DNA of 64,000 bases from Streptomyces sp. TG1A-60 (GTDB lineage: Bacteria; Actinomycetota; Actinomycetes; Streptomycetales; Streptomycetaceae), in the NCBI RefSeq assembly GCF_037201975.1, contig NZ_CP147520.1:2480001-2544000 (forward strand). Reading direction: 5' to 3'. The notes beneath the pieces were generated by a model. The model was not told the DNA's origin. It did not search any database and was given only the letters and a program-made list of their open reading frames with translations. Made by a program: the position numbers and the translations under genes. Shown piece by piece: positions 33,778-43,037 of this stretch (the first letter of the stretch is position 1; the number at the start of each line of letters is the position of its first letter).

Positions 33778-34980
33778 TCAGGCCTTGGGTACCCGCACGA
33801 TCAGCGCGTCACCCTGACCGCCGCCACCGCACAGAGCCGCCGCGCCGACACCGCCGCCGCGCCGCTTCAGCTCCAGGGCGAGATGGAGCACGAGGCGGGC
33901 GCCCGACATGCCGATGGGGTGGCCCAGGGCGATCGCACCACCGTTGACGTTCACCTTTTCCGGGGACACGCCGAGGTCCTTCATTGACTGTACGGCGACC
34001 GCGGCGAAGGCCTCGTTGATCTCGATCAGGTCGAGATCGGCGACCTGGAGGCCGTCCTTCCCGAGGGCGTGCCGGATCGCGTTCGACGGCTGCGACTGCA
34101 AGGAGTTGTCCGGTCCGGCGACGTTCCCGTGGGCGCCGATCTCGGCGAGCCACGTGAGGCCGAGCTCCTCCGCCCTGGCCTTGCTCATGACGACCACGGC
34201 GGCGGCGCCGTCGGAGATCTGCGAGGCCGAGCCCGCGGTGATCGTGCCGTCCTTGGCGAAGGCCGGCCGCAGCTTGCCCAGGGACTCGGCGGTCGTCTCG
34301 CCCCGGATGCCTTCGTCCTGGCTGAAAACGACCGGCTCGCCCTTGCGCTGAGGGATCTCGACCGGCGTGATCTCGGCGTCGAAGAGGCCGTTCTTCCGGG
34401 CGGCGGCGGCCCGCTGGTGGGAGAGCGCGGCGATCTCGTCCTGCTCGGGACGGAGGATGCCGAGACGCGTGTTGTGCTTCTCGGTGGACTCCCCCATGGC
34501 GATGTTCTCGAAGGAGTCGGTGAGCCCGTCGTACGCCATCGCGTCGAGCATCTGGATCGCCCCGTACTTGTAGCCCTCGCGGGACTTCGGGAGCAGGTGG
34601 GGGGCGTTGGTCATGGACTCCTGGCCACCGGCCACGACCACGTCGAACTCGCCGGCGCGGATCAGCTGGTCGGCCAGCGCGATGGCGTCGAGGCCGGACA
34701 GGCACACCTTGTTGATCGTGAGGGCGGGCACGCTCATCGGGATGCCCGCCTTGGCCGCGGCCTGGCGTGCCGGGATCTGCCCTGCCCCGGCCTGGAGCAC
34801 CTGGCCCATGATCACGTACTGCACCTGGTCGCCGCCGATGCCCGCACGGTCCAGGGCGGCCTTGATCGCGAAGCTTCCGAGGTCGGCTCCGGAGAAGGGC
34901 TTCAGCGAACCGAGCAACCGCCCCATGGGCGTCCGCGCGCCCGCGACGATCACCGAGGTCCTGCCGTTCGTTCCAGTCAT
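33778..34980 (-). CDS. Acetyl-CoA C-acetyltransferase (thiolase)
   Basis: 400 residues. A biosynthetic-type thiolase with nucleophile Cys93 in [39 protein letters not shown] with catalytic His, and [12 protein letters not shown] with the second Cys. It condenses two acetyl-CoA to acetoacetyl-CoA or the reverse, feeding hydroxybutyryl-CoA dehydrogenase and butyrate-type extender units. The start has AAGGGGA nine bases upstream. Divergent from epimerase and co-oriented with meaB. Confidence 0.93.
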   Translation of the reverse strand: MTGTNGRTSVIVAGARTPMGRLLGSLKPFSGADLGSFAIKAALDRAGIGGDQVQYVIMGQVLQAGAGQIPARQAAAKAGIPMSVPALTINKVCLSGLDAIALADQLIRAGEFDVVVAGGQESMTNAPHLLPKSREGYKYGAIQMLDAMAYDGLTDSFENIAMGESTEKHNTRLGILRPEQDEIAALSHQRAAAARKNGLFDAEITPVEIPQRKGEPVVFSQDEGIRGETTAESLGKLRPAFAKDGTITAGSASQISDGAAAVVVMSKARAEELGLTWLAEIGAHGNVAGPDNSLQSQPSNAIRHALGKDGLQVADLDLIEINEAFAAVAVQSMKDLGVSPEKVNVNGGAIALGHPIGMSGARLVLHLALELKRRGGGVGAAALCGGGGQGDALIVRVPKA

Positions 34981-35128
34981 GAGGTGCGATCCCCTTCCAG
35001 CCTGTACGGCCGAGGAGTGAACGAGGGTTTACTTCGAATGTACTGAGTGGCACTCCGTGCCGTCACCTGGCCGCCGGTGTGATCGCGCGCACGTTGCGTA
35101 ACCACGCGCGGAGCGCTCCACTAACATC

Positions 35129-35569
35129 ATGCTGACGCGAATCGACCACATCGGGATCGCCTGTTTCGACCTCGACAAGACCGTCGAGTTCTACCGGGCC
35201 ACGTACGGCTTCGAGGTGTTCCACTCCGAGGTCAACGAGGAGCAGGGCGTACGCGAGGCCATGCTCAAGATCAACAGCACGGACGACGGGGGCGCCTCCT
35301 ACCTCCAGCTCCTGGAGCCCACCCGTGAGGACTCCACCGTCGCGAAGTGGCTGGCCAAGAACGGTGAGGGCGTCCACCACATCGCCTTCGGCACGGCGGA
35401 CGTCGACGGTGAGGCCGCCGCGATCAAGGACAAGGGCGTACGCGTTCTGTACGAGGAGCCGCGAGTCGGTTCCATGGGGTCACGGATCACGTTTCTGCAC
35501 CCCAAGGATTGTCATGGCGTACTGACAGAACTGGTCACTTCGGCTCCAGTTGAGTCACCTGAGCACTGA
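35129..35569 (+). CDS. mce: Methylmalonyl-CoA epimerase
   Basis: 146 residues of the glyoxalase/VOC fold. It interconverts (2R)- and (2S)-methylmalonyl-CoA. Metal-binding residues are recognisable: His7 in RIDHIGIACFDL, Gln60 in ASYLQLLEP, His84 in GVHHIAFGTADV and Glu134 in HGVLTELV. No ribosome binding site precedes the ATG, and TAACAT sits directly upstream, so the transcription start is unclear. It links the mutase pathway to propionyl-CoA and methylmalonyl-CoA supply. Confidence 0.93.
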   Translation: MLTRIDHIGIACFDLDKTVEFYRATYGFEVFHSEVNEEQGVREAMLKINSTDDGGASYLQLLEPTREDSTVAKWLAKNGEGVHHIAFGTADVDGEAAAIKDKGVRVLYEEPRVGSMGSRITFLHPKDCHGVLTELVTSAPVESPEH

Positions 35570-35602
35570 CCCCCGTACATATGGGCCGGTAGGGTTGGGG
35601 TC

Positions 35603-35656
35603 GGCCGTCGCCTTCCAAGGGGACGGCCCCGGGTCCTGCCGCCTTCCGACGGCAGG
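35603..35656 (+). terminator. Tandem hairpins after the epimerase gene
   Basis: GGCCGTC (35603-35609) with GACGGCC (35622-35628), then CCTGCCG (35635-35641) with CGGCAGG (35650-35656). Both loops contain CCTTCC. The following ~150 bases lead to scy and hold only its promoter. Confidence 0.6.
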
Positions 35657-35810
35657 GCTCTAGGGCCGGGGTCCAGGTTTCGGGGCGAGGGTGAGGGCGG
35701 CAGCCCGTGCTCCGCCGTTGATCTGACACCATTCCCCGGGGGGCACCGTTCGGCGGTTGGACGGAGCTCTTTGCCAGAGGTTGCGACCAGGGGACGGATG
35801 GGACCGCGCA

Positions 35811-38800
35811 GTGCGGGGCTACGAACGCCAGGAGCGAGAGCCGGCGGCTGACGTCGACCACCTCTCTCGGTTCGAGGCCGAGATGGAGCGGCTGAAGACC
35901 GAGCGGGAAAAGGCGATCCAGCACGCCGAGGACCTCGGCTACCAGGTCGAGGTGCTGCGCGCCAAGCTGCACGAGGCGCGCCGCACCCTCATGTCCCGGC
36001 CCGCCCACGACGGCGGCGACCTCGGGTACCAGGCCGAGCAGATGCTCCGCCAGGCCCAGATGCAGGCGGACCAGCTGCGCGCGGACGCCGAGCGTGAGCT
36101 GAGCCAGGCCCGGGCGCAGACCCAGCGGATCCTGCAGGAGCACGCCGAGCAGGCCGCGCGGCTCCAGGCGGAGCTGCACCAGGAGGCGGTCACCCGCCGC
36201 CAGCAGCTCGACCAGGAGCTGTCCGAGCGCCGGCAGACCGTCGAGTCGCACGTCAACGAGAACGTGGCGTGGGCCGAACAGCTGCGGGCCCGCTCCGAGC
36301 AGCAGGCCCGCCGACTGGTCGACGAGTCGCGCGCCGAGGCCGAGCAGGCACTGGCCGCCGCCCGCACCGAGGCCGAGCGGCTCACCAACGAGGCCCGCCA
36401 GCGCCTGCAGAGCGACTCCGAGGCCGCCCGCAACGAGGCCGACCAGATCCTGCGCCGGGCCCGCGCCGAGGCCGAGCGGCTGCTGAACGCGGCGTCCACG
36501 CAGGCCCAGGAGGCCACCGAACACGCCGAGCAGCTGCGCTCCTCCTCCGCCACCGAGTCGGACACCGCCCGCCGCCAGGCCTCCGAGCTGAGCCGGGCCG
36601 CCGAGCAGCGCATGACGGAGGCCGAGACGGCGCTCCGCGAGGCGCGTGCCGAGGCCGAGAAGCTGGTCACCGAGGCGAAGGAGAACGCGGCCAAGGCCCT
36701 CGCCGGCGCCGAGTCGACCAACGAACAGCGCACGCGTACGGCCAAGGAGCAGGTCGCCCGGCTGGTCAAGGAGGCCACGAAGGAGGCCGAGGCCACCAAG
36801 GCAGCCGCCGAGGAAGCCGTCGCGGACGCCAAGGCCGAGGCGGAGAAGCTGCTGGCCGAGGCGGCCGAGAAGGCCCGCTCGGTCACGGCGGAGGAGTCCG
36901 CCTCCCAGCTCGCCAAGACGGCCAAGACCGCCGAGGACGTGCTGAACAAGGCGTCCCAGGACGCCAAGAGCACCATCAAGGCCGCCGCGGACGAGGCCGA
37001 GCGGATCCGCCGGGAAGCCGAGGCCGAGTCGGACCGCCTGCGCGCCGAGGCGCACGACCTCGCCGAGGAGCTCAAGGGCGCGGCCAAGGACGACACCAAG
37101 GAGTACCGCGCCAAGACGGTCGAGCTGCAGGAGGAGGCGCGCAGGCTGCGCGGCGAGGCCGAGCAGCTGCGCGCCGACGCGGTCGCCGAGGGCGAGCGGA
37201 TCCGCTCCGAGGCCCGGCGGGAGGCCGTCCAGCAGATCGAGGAGGCGGCCAAGACCGCCGAGGAGCTGCTCGCCAAGGCGCGGACGGACGCCGACGAGCT
37301 GCGCCAGAGCGCCACCGTGGACAGCGAGAAGGTCCGCACGGAGGCCATCGAGCGCGCTTCGACGCTGCGCCGCCAGGCCGAGGAGACCCTGGAGCGCACC
37401 CGTAAGGAGGCCGAGCGGCACCGCGCCGAGGCCGCCGAGGAGTCCGAGGAGCTGAAGGCCGACGCCGAGCGGGCCGCCCGTGAGCTGCGCGAGGAGACCG
37501 AGCGCGTCGTCGAGGCCCGCAAGGCCGAGGCCGCCGAGGAGCTGGGCCGGCTGCACACCGAGGCGGAGGCGCGCCTGGTCTCCGCGGAGGAGGCGCTCGC
37601 CGAGGCGCGCGCCGGGGCCGAGCGGATCCGCCGGGAGGCCGCCGAGGAGGCCGACCGGCTGCGGGCCGAGGCCGCCGAGCGCATCCGTACGCTCCAGGCG
37701 CAGGCCGAGGCCGAGGCCGAACGCCTGCGCGACGAGGCCGCGACCGACGCGTCCGCGTCCCGTGCCGAGGGCGAGGCCGTCGCCGTACGCCTGCGGTCGG
37801 AGGCCGCCGCCGAGGCGGAGCGGCTGAAGTCCGAGGCCCAGGACTCCGCCGATCGGGTACGGGCCGAGGCGCAGGCCGCGGCCGTGCGGCTCGCCACGGA
37901 GGCCTCGGAGACCCTGGCCGCCGCGCAGGAGGAGGCCGCCCGGCGGCGCCGCGAGGCCGAGGAACTCCTCGGCGCGGCCCGGCAGGAGGCCGACCAGGAG
38001 CGCCGGCGGGCCCGTGAGCAGAGCGAGGAGCTGCTGGCCTCGGCGCGCAAGCGCGTGGAGGAGGCCCAGACCGAGGCCGTACGGCTGGTGGAGGAGGCCG
38101 AGCGCCGCGCCGGCGAGATGGTGTCGGCTGCGGAGACCCACGCCCAGCAGGTACGGGAGTCCGTGGCCGGGCTGCACGAGCAGGCCCAGGAGGAGATCGC
38201 CGGGCTGCGCAACGCGGCGGAGCACGCGGCGGACCGTACGCGCCGGGAGGCCGAGGAGGAGGCGGACCGGGTCCGTTCCGACGCCTACGCGGAGCGGGAG
38301 CGGGCCGCCGAGGACGCCCAGCGCCTCCGCGGTGAGGCCCGGGACGAGACGGACGCCGCCAAGGCGCTCGCCGAGCGTACGGTCGCTGAGGCCATCACCG
38401 AGGCGGAGCGGGTGCGTTCGGACGCGTCCGAACACGCCCAGCGGGTGCGCACGCAGGCGTCCGACAACATCGCGCGGGCCGACCAGGACGCCTCGCGCAC
38501 CCGGGCGGAGGCCCGGGACGACGCCAACCGCATCCGCTCGGACGCGGCCACCCAGGCGGACACCCTCATCACCGAGGTGACGGCCGAGGCGGAGCGGCTG
38601 ACCCGGGAGACCAACGAGGAGGCCGAGCGGGTACGGGCCGAGTCCGTCGCCAAGGCCGACCAGCTGATCGGCGAGGCCACCGACGAGGCGGAACGGCTGC
38701 GCGCCGAGGCCGCCGAGACGGTGGGCTCCGCGCAGCAGCACGCCGAGCGGGTACGGGTCGACGCCGAGCGGGCGCGGTCCGAGGCGGAGGCGGAGGCCGA

Positions 38801-39656
38801 CCGGCTCATGGCGCACGCCCGCGAGGAGGCCGACCGCACCCTCGACGAGGCCCGCAAGGACGCCAACAAGCGGCGCTCCGAGGCGGCCGAGCAGGTCGAC
38901 ACGCTCATCACGGAGACGGCGGCCGAGGCCGACAGGCTGCTCACCGAGGCGCAGTCGCAGGCGCAGAAGACCACCGCGGACGCCGAGGGGCGGGCCGACT
39001 CCATGGTGGGCGCCGCCCGCAAGGAGGCCGACCGGCTGGTCGCCGAGGCGACCGTCGAGGGCAACTCCACGGTGGAGAAGGCGCGTCAGGACGCCGACGA
39101 GCTGCTGGTCGGCGCGCGCCGGGACGCGACCGCCATAAGGGAGCGGGCCGAGGAGCTGCGCGACCGCGTCACGGCCGAGATCGAGGCGCTGCACACGCGG
39201 GCCCGCCGCGAGGCGGCCGAGACGATGAAATCCACCGGCGACCGCTGCGACGCGCTCATCAAAGCCGCCGAGGAGCAGTTGGAGAAGGCGACGGCGAAGG
39301 CCAAGGAGATCGTTTCCGAGGCCAACTCCGAGGCGGGCAAGGTCCGTATCGCGGCTGTGAAGAAGGCCGAGGGTCTGCTGAAGGAGGCCGAGCAGAAGAA
39401 GTCCACGCTCGTCCGCGAGGCCGAGGAGCTGAAGGCGGAGGCGATCCGCGAGGCCCGTCGCACGGTCGAGGAGGGCAAGCGCGAGCTGGAGGTGCTGGTC
39501 CGGCGCCGCGAGGACATCAATGCGGAGATCTCCCGTGTCCAGGACGTGCTGGAGGCGTTGGAGTCTTTTGAGGCCCCGTCGGGCAAGGACGGTGGAGTCA
39601 AGGCGGGCGCCGCGGTGGGTGCGACTCGTTCCGGTGGCAAGTCATCAGACGGCTAG
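35811..39656 (+). CDS. scy: Polarisome coiled-coil scaffold Scy
   Basis: 1281 residues of almost uninterrupted coiled coil. The GTG at 35811 (GGGA seven bases upstream) gives the conserved start VRGYERQEREPAADVDHLSRF. A short N-terminal coiled coil (FEAEMERLKTEREKAIQHAEDLGYQVEVL) is followed after a break (LMSRPAHDGGDLGYQ) by a vast Ala/Glu/Arg region in which units like EAERIRxEAEAExxRLxAEA recur with the hendecad-type, 51-residue periodicity described for this family. The end is basic then flexible (EVLVRRREDINAEISRVQDVLEALESF). Scy assembles the tip-organising centre with DivIVA and FilP and controls hyphal branching. filP follows 237 bases downstream. Confidence 0.95.
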   Translation: MRGYERQEREPAADVDHLSRFEAEMERLKTEREKAIQHAEDLGYQVEVLRAKLHEARRTLMSRPAHDGGDLGYQAEQMLRQAQMQADQLRADAERELSQARAQTQRILQEHAEQAARLQAELHQEAVTRRQQLDQELSERRQTVESHVNENVAWAEQLRARSEQQARRLVDESRAEAEQALAAARTEAERLTNEARQRLQSDSEAARNEADQILRRARAEAERLLNAASTQAQEATEHAEQLRSSSATESDTARRQASELSRAAEQRMTEAETALREARAEAEKLVTEAKENAAKALAGAESTNEQRTRTAKEQVARLVKEATKEAEATKAAAEEAVADAKAEAEKLLAEAAEKARSVTAEESASQLAKTAKTAEDVLNKASQDAKSTIKAAADEAERIRREAEAESDRLRAEAHDLAEELKGAAKDDTKEYRAKTVELQEEARRLRGEAEQLRADAVAEGERIRSEARREAVQQIEEAAKTAEELLAKARTDADELRQSATVDSEKVRTEAIERASTLRRQAEETLERTRKEAERHRAEAAEESEELKADAERAARELREETERVVEARKAEAAEELGRLHTEAEARLVSAEEALAEARAGAERIRREAAEEADRLRAEAAERIRTLQAQAEAEAERLRDEAATDASASRAEGEAVAVRLRSEAAAEAERLKSEAQDSADRVRAEAQAAAVRLATEASETLAAAQEEAARRRREAEELLGAARQEADQERRRAREQSEELLASARKRVEEAQTEAVRLVEEAERRAGEMVSAAETHAQQVRESVAGLHEQAQEEIAGLRNAAEHAADRTRREAEEEADRVRSDAYAERERAAEDAQRLRGEARDETDAAKALAERTVAEAITEAERVRSDASEHAQRVRTQASDNIARADQDASRTRAEARDDANRIRSDAATQADTLITEVTAEAERLTRETNEEAERVRAESVAKADQLIGEATDEAERLRAEAAETVGSAQQHAERVRVDAERARSEAEAEADRLMAHAREEADRTLDEARKDANKRRSEAAEQVDTLITETAAEADRLLTEAQSQAQKTTADAEGRADSMVGAARKEADRLVAEATVEGNSTVEKARQDADELLVGARRDATAIRERAEELRDRVTAEIEALHTRARREAAETMKSTGDRCDALIKAAEEQLEKATAKAKEIVSEANSEAGKVRIAAVKKAEGLLKEAEQKKSTLVREAEELKAEAIREARRTVEEGKRELEVLVRRREDINAEISRVQDVLEALESFEAPSGKDGGVKAGAAVGATRSGGKSSDG

Positions 39657-39893
39657 CGGTGCCGGGATGTACGGGGTATCTTTCCGCGCCTTCCCTGGCA
39701 GTACAGACACCACATTGTGCTCGTTCTGTGCTTCTCAGGGTCTTTATGCAAAGTTTCTGGCAAGTATTCCGATGGTCGGCCACCCAAAAGGGGTGTCATT
39801 CTCCAGATCAAACGCGCATCTGCTCGATGACACGCCGCTTCGCCCCCTAGGATTCCACCTATCACCTCACCGGTCTCATTCGACAGGAACCCC
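39657..39893 (+). promoter_or_regulatory. Scy-filP intergenic region with filP promoter
   Basis: A 237-base stretch with visibly lower GC than its surroundings (near even base content around 39700-39800). TAGGAT (39848-39853) is a strong -10 candidate with GATGAC 16 bases before it. A ribosome binding site AGGA lies six bases before the filP ATG, so filP has a real leader, unlike many neighbours. No terminator for scy is evident, so read-through is possible. Confidence 0.55.
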
Positions 39894-40832
39894 ATGAGCG
39901 ACACTTCCCCCTACGGCTTCGAGCTTGTGCGGCGTGGATACGACCGCGCTCAGGTGGACGAACGTATCTCCAAGCTCGTCTCCGACCGTGACTCCGCTCT
40001 CGCCCGCATCACCGCTCTGGAGAAGCGCATCGAGGAGCTCCACCTCGAGACGCAGAACGCCCAGGCCGCGGTGACCGACGCCGAGCCGTCCTACGCCGGT
40101 CTCGGCGCGCGCGTCGAGAAGATCCTCCGCCTCGCCGAGGAGGAGGCGAAGGACCTGCGCGAGGAGGCCCGCCGCGCCGCCGAGCAGCACCGCGACCTCG
40201 CCGAGTCCGCGGCCCAGCAGGTGCGCAACGACGCCGAGTCCTTCGCCGCCGAGCGCAAGTCCAAGGCCGAGGACGAGGGCGTCCGGATCGTCGAGAAGGC
40301 CAAGAGCGAGGCTTCGCAGCTGCGTGCCGAGGCCCAGAAGGACGCGCAGTCCAAGCGCGAGGAGGCGGACGCCCTCTTCGAGGAGACCCGCGCGAAGGCC
40401 GCGCAGGCCGCCGCCGACTTCGAGACGAACCTCGCCAAGCGCCGCGAGCAGTCCGAGCGCGACCTGGCGTCGCGTCAGCAGAAGGCCGAGAAGCGCCTCG
40501 CCGAGATCGAGCACCGCGCGGAGCAGCTCCGCCTGGAGGCCGAGAAGCTGCGCACCGACGCCGAGCGCCGCGCCCGCCAGACGGTGGAGACCGCGCAGCG
40601 TCAGGCCGAGGACATCGTCGCGGACGCGAACGCCAAGGCGGACCGGATCCGTTCGGAATCCGAGCGCGAGCTGGCGGCCCTGACGAACCGCCGCGACTCC
40701 ATCAACGCCCAGCTGACGAACGTGCGCGAGATGCTGGCGACGCTGACGGGTGCGGCTGTGGCCGCCGCCGGCACGCCGGCCACGGACGAGGAGCCGATCT
40801 CGCGTGGGGTGCCGGCCCAGCAGTCCCGGTAA
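39894..40832 (+). CDS. filP: Filament-forming coiled-coil protein FilP
   Basis: 312 residues beginning MSDTSPYGFELVRRGYDRAQ, the recognisable FilP N-terminus, with a short coiled coil (VDERISKLVSDRDSALARITALEKRIEELHLE), a break around EPSYAGLG, then about 200 residues of Ala/Glu/Arg/Lys coiled coil with the same hendecad-like pattern as Scy, and a disordered end. FilP forms intermediate-filament-like structures in vivo and a gradient at hyphal tips through DivIVA. Shared repeats with scy indicate common descent. Confidence 0.95.
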   Translation: MSDTSPYGFELVRRGYDRAQVDERISKLVSDRDSALARITALEKRIEELHLETQNAQAAVTDAEPSYAGLGARVEKILRLAEEEAKDLREEARRAAEQHRDLAESAAQQVRNDAESFAAERKSKAEDEGVRIVEKAKSEASQLRAEAQKDAQSKREEADALFEETRAKAAQAAADFETNLAKRREQSERDLASRQQKAEKRLAEIEHRAEQLRLEAEKLRTDAERRARQTVETAQRQAEDIVADANAKADRIRSESERELAALTNRRDSINAQLTNVREMLATLTGAAVAAAGTPATDEEPISRGVPAQQSR

Positions 40833-40863
40833 CACTCCCGCCTGACGGCGACAGCCGTGAAGA

Positions 40864-40910
40864 GGCGACCGGGGCCCGCGCCTCCCCTCCAGGGGGTGCG
40901 GGCCTTCGCC
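40864..40910 (+). terminator. Terminator of filP
   Basis: GGCCCGC (40873-40879) pairs with GCGGGCC (40898-40904), CCCCT pairs with AGGGG inside, and GGCGA/TCGCC pairs outside (40864-40868 with 40906-40910). It begins 30 bases after the stop. Confidence 0.7.
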
Positions 40911-40968
40911 GTTCCCGCTGTCCGCGTGGCTGCGGGCGGTCGGGCCGCTGGAGCGGCGTTTGGTAGCG

Positions 40969-40986
40969 CCGAGTCGCGCGACTCGG
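40969..40986. other. 18-bp perfect palindrome upstream of the ABC operon
   Basis: CCGAGTCGC-GCGACTCGG with no loop, in the 300-base region between filP and the ABC ATPase gene. Possible operator or structural stem; nothing else coding is seen in the interval. Confidence 0.5.
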
Positions 40987-41060
40987 CTCCGCTCGGCTTC
41001 GGTGCCGGGTGCCCGGTGGCTCGGGGGCGTCCTTCGTCTCGTGGCTGCCGGTGGTACGTG

Positions 41061-41093
41061 GCTGGTCGCGCAGTTCCCCGCGCTCCTGAAGGG
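41061..41093 (+). repeat. Dispersed GCGCGGTTCCCCG intergenic repeat, copy 3
   Basis: GGCTGGTCGCGCAGTTCCCC then GCGCTCCTGAAGG. Differs from copy 2 at a few positions. It lies just upstream of the promoter TAGCGT (41131-41136) of the ABC operon. Confidence 0.65.
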
Positions 41094-41142
41094 CTTCCCC
41101 CCTCCGGTGGCAGGCACCCGGCGGCCGTTCTAGCGTGACCGC

Positions 41143-42093
41143 GTGATCGAGCTGGAGGGTCTGACGAAGCGGTACGGCGAGAAGGTGGCGGTCAACAACC
41201 TCACCTTCGCTGTCCGGCCCGGCATCGTGACGGGTTTCCTCGGGCCGAACGGGGCCGGGAAGTCGACGACGATGCGGATGGTTCTCGGGCTCGACCGGCC
41301 CACGGCCGGGGACGTGCGGATCGACAGCCGGCACTACGACGGCCTCAGGGACCCGCTCAGGCACATCGGCGCGTTGCTGGACGCCAAGGCCGTGCACGGC
41401 GGCCGTAGCGCCTTCCATCACCTGCTCTGTCTGGCGCAGAGCAATGGCATCCCCAAGGCACGGGTGCACGAGGTGCTGGACACGGTCGGGCTGACGTCGG
41501 TCGCCAGGAAGAAGGCGAGGGGGTTCTCGCTCGGGATGGGGCAGCGGCTCGGGATCGCGGGCGCGCTGCTCGGCGATCCGCGGATCCTGATGTTCGACGA
41601 GCCGGTCAACGGCCTCGACCCCGAGGGCATCCACTGGATCAGGAACCTGATGAAGGCGCTCGCCGCGCAGGGCCGGACGGTGTTCGTGTCGTCCCACCTC
41701 ATGAGCGAGATGGCACTGACCGCCGACCACCTCGTCGTGATCGGCCAGGGGCGGTTGCTCGCCGACACCCCGATGGCGGACTTCATCCAGCAGAACTCAC
41801 GGTCGTACGTACGGATGCGCACGCCGCAGCGGGAACGGCTGCTCGACGTGCTGCACGAGGCCGGTGTGACGGCTGTGGAGACGGGCGGCGGGGTGCTGGA
41901 GGTGGACGGCGGGAAGCCGGAGCACATCGGTGAGCTGGCGGCCCGGAACCAGATCGTGCTGCATGAGCTGAGTCCTCGACAGGCTTCGCTGGAGGAGGCG
42001 TTCATGCGGCTGACCGCCGAGTCGGTGGAGTACCACGCGCACAGCGGGACGCCTGCCGAGGAGTGGGGCGGCGGCTGGAAGAAGGAGGGCTGA
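41143..42093 (+). CDS. ABC transporter ATPase (BcrA/CcmA type), pair 1
   Basis: 316 residues. Walker A GFLGPNGAGKSTTMRMVLGL, Q-loop region HIGALLDAKAVHGG, signature FSLGMGQRLGIAGALL (SLGMG instead of LSGGQ), Walker B RILMFDEPVNGLDPEG, H-loop FVSSHLMSEMAL, and a C-terminal ~100-residue regulatory domain (QNSRSYVRMRTPQRERLL, LSPRQASLEEAFMRLT). Leaderless: TAGCGT six bases before GTG 41143. Followed two bases later by its permease. Family members export antibiotics or lipids; substrate unknown. Confidence 0.93.
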   Translation: MIELEGLTKRYGEKVAVNNLTFAVRPGIVTGFLGPNGAGKSTTMRMVLGLDRPTAGDVRIDSRHYDGLRDPLRHIGALLDAKAVHGGRSAFHHLLCLAQSNGIPKARVHEVLDTVGLTSVARKKARGFSLGMGQRLGIAGALLGDPRILMFDEPVNGLDPEGIHWIRNLMKALAAQGRTVFVSSHLMSEMALTADHLVVIGQGRLLADTPMADFIQQNSRSYVRMRTPQRERLLDVLHEAGVTAVETGGGVLEVDGGKPEHIGELAARNQIVLHELSPRQASLEEAFMRLTAESVEYHAHSGTPAEEWGGGWKKEG

Positions 42094-42095
42094 GG

Positions 42096-42866
42096 ATGGC
42101 CGCCACCCAGGTCGTCCGGTCGGAGTGGACCAAGATCCGGTCGGTGGCGTCCACGGTGTGGACACTGTCGCTGGCCGGGGTCGTCACGGTCGCGCTCGGT
42201 GTGCTGATCTCGCTGCTGTCGAAGCACGAGTTCGACAGGCTGAGCCGTGCGGAACGGCTGTCGTTCGACCCGACGTTCATCAGCTTCGCCGGGATGACCC
42301 TCGGGCAGCTGGCGATGATCGTGTTCGGGGTGCTGGTCGTGTCGAACGAGTACAGCACCGGCATGATCCGCACATCGCTGGCCGCCGTGCCGCAGCGGGG
42401 CACCTTCCTGTTCAGCAAGATCGCGGTGGCCACCGCACTCGCCTTCGTGGTGGGGCTCGCGACCAGCTTCGTTACGTTCTTCCTGGGGCAGGCGATGCTC
42501 GGCGAGCACGGGGCCGGGATCGGCGATCCCGGTGTCCTGCGCGCGGTCTTCGGCGGCGGGCTCTACATGACCCTCATCGCCGTGTTCTCGATGGGGGTCG
42601 CGGCGATGCTGCGCAGCCCGATGCTGTCGCTCGGCATCCTGATGCCGTTCTTCTTCCTGATCTCCAGCATCCTGGGCAGTGTCGACGCCACCGAGAAGAT
42701 CGGCCGGTATCTGCCCGACCAGGCCGGCAGCAGGATCATGCAGGTGGTCACCCCGGTGGGCGACGACACGCCGTACGGGCCCTGGGGCGGCCTCGCCGTC
42801 ATGGCGCTGTGGGTGGTCGGGGCCCTGCTCGGCGGCTACCTGCTGCTGAAAAGGCGGGACGCGTGA
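42096..42866 (+). CDS. ABC-2 permease, pair 1
   Basis: 256 residues, six transmembrane segments (VWTLSLAGVVTVALGVLISLL; MTLGQLAMIVFGVLVVS; ALAFVVGLATSFVTFFLG; GGGLYMTLIAVFSMGVAAML; SLGILMPFFFLISSIL; GGLAVMALWVVGALLGGYLLL) and the family motif EWTKIRSVASTVWTL near the N-terminus. The start ATG 42096 has AAGGAGG within range. Forms an exporter with the preceding ATPase. Confidence 0.92.
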   Translation: MAATQVVRSEWTKIRSVASTVWTLSLAGVVTVALGVLISLLSKHEFDRLSRAERLSFDPTFISFAGMTLGQLAMIVFGVLVVSNEYSTGMIRTSLAAVPQRGTFLFSKIAVATALAFVVGLATSFVTFFLGQAMLGEHGAGIGDPGVLRAVFGGGLYMTLIAVFSMGVAAMLRSPMLSLGILMPFFFLISSILGSVDATEKIGRYLPDQAGSRIMQVVTPVGDDTPYGPWGGLAVMALWVVGALLGGYLLLKRRDA

Positions 42867-42937
42867 TGAGACCCCCGACCAGAGGTTACGTACATGCCAA
42901 GCCATGTGCCCTGTGACCTGCGTGGCTTTACTCCCTC

Positions 42938-43015
42938 TTGAGCGGAACCGTCAACGCCCCGATAAGCTCCTAACCCTTACGGGGGCGTGCGCCCCGACGT
43001 CCTGAGGACGTCCTC
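42938..43015 (+). promoter_or_regulatory. Promoter and overlapping palindromes upstream of ABC pair 2
   Basis: TTGAGC (42938-42943) and TAAGCT (42963-42968) are spaced by 19 bases. Downstream, GACGTCCT-G-AGGACGTC (42996-43012) overlaps GAGGAC-GTCCTC (43004-43015), two interlocked palindromes in the leader, ideally placed for a repressor. Confidence 0.5.
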
Positions 43016-43037
43016 AACCGTTCGATGGGTGCGGAGC

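Noticed and set aside
35535..39194. 1219-codon open frame antisense to scy
   Set aside because: Arises from the high GC and repetitive codons of scy; composition is Leu/Gly/Arg-repetitive with no domain, while the sense strand encodes the known Scy protein.
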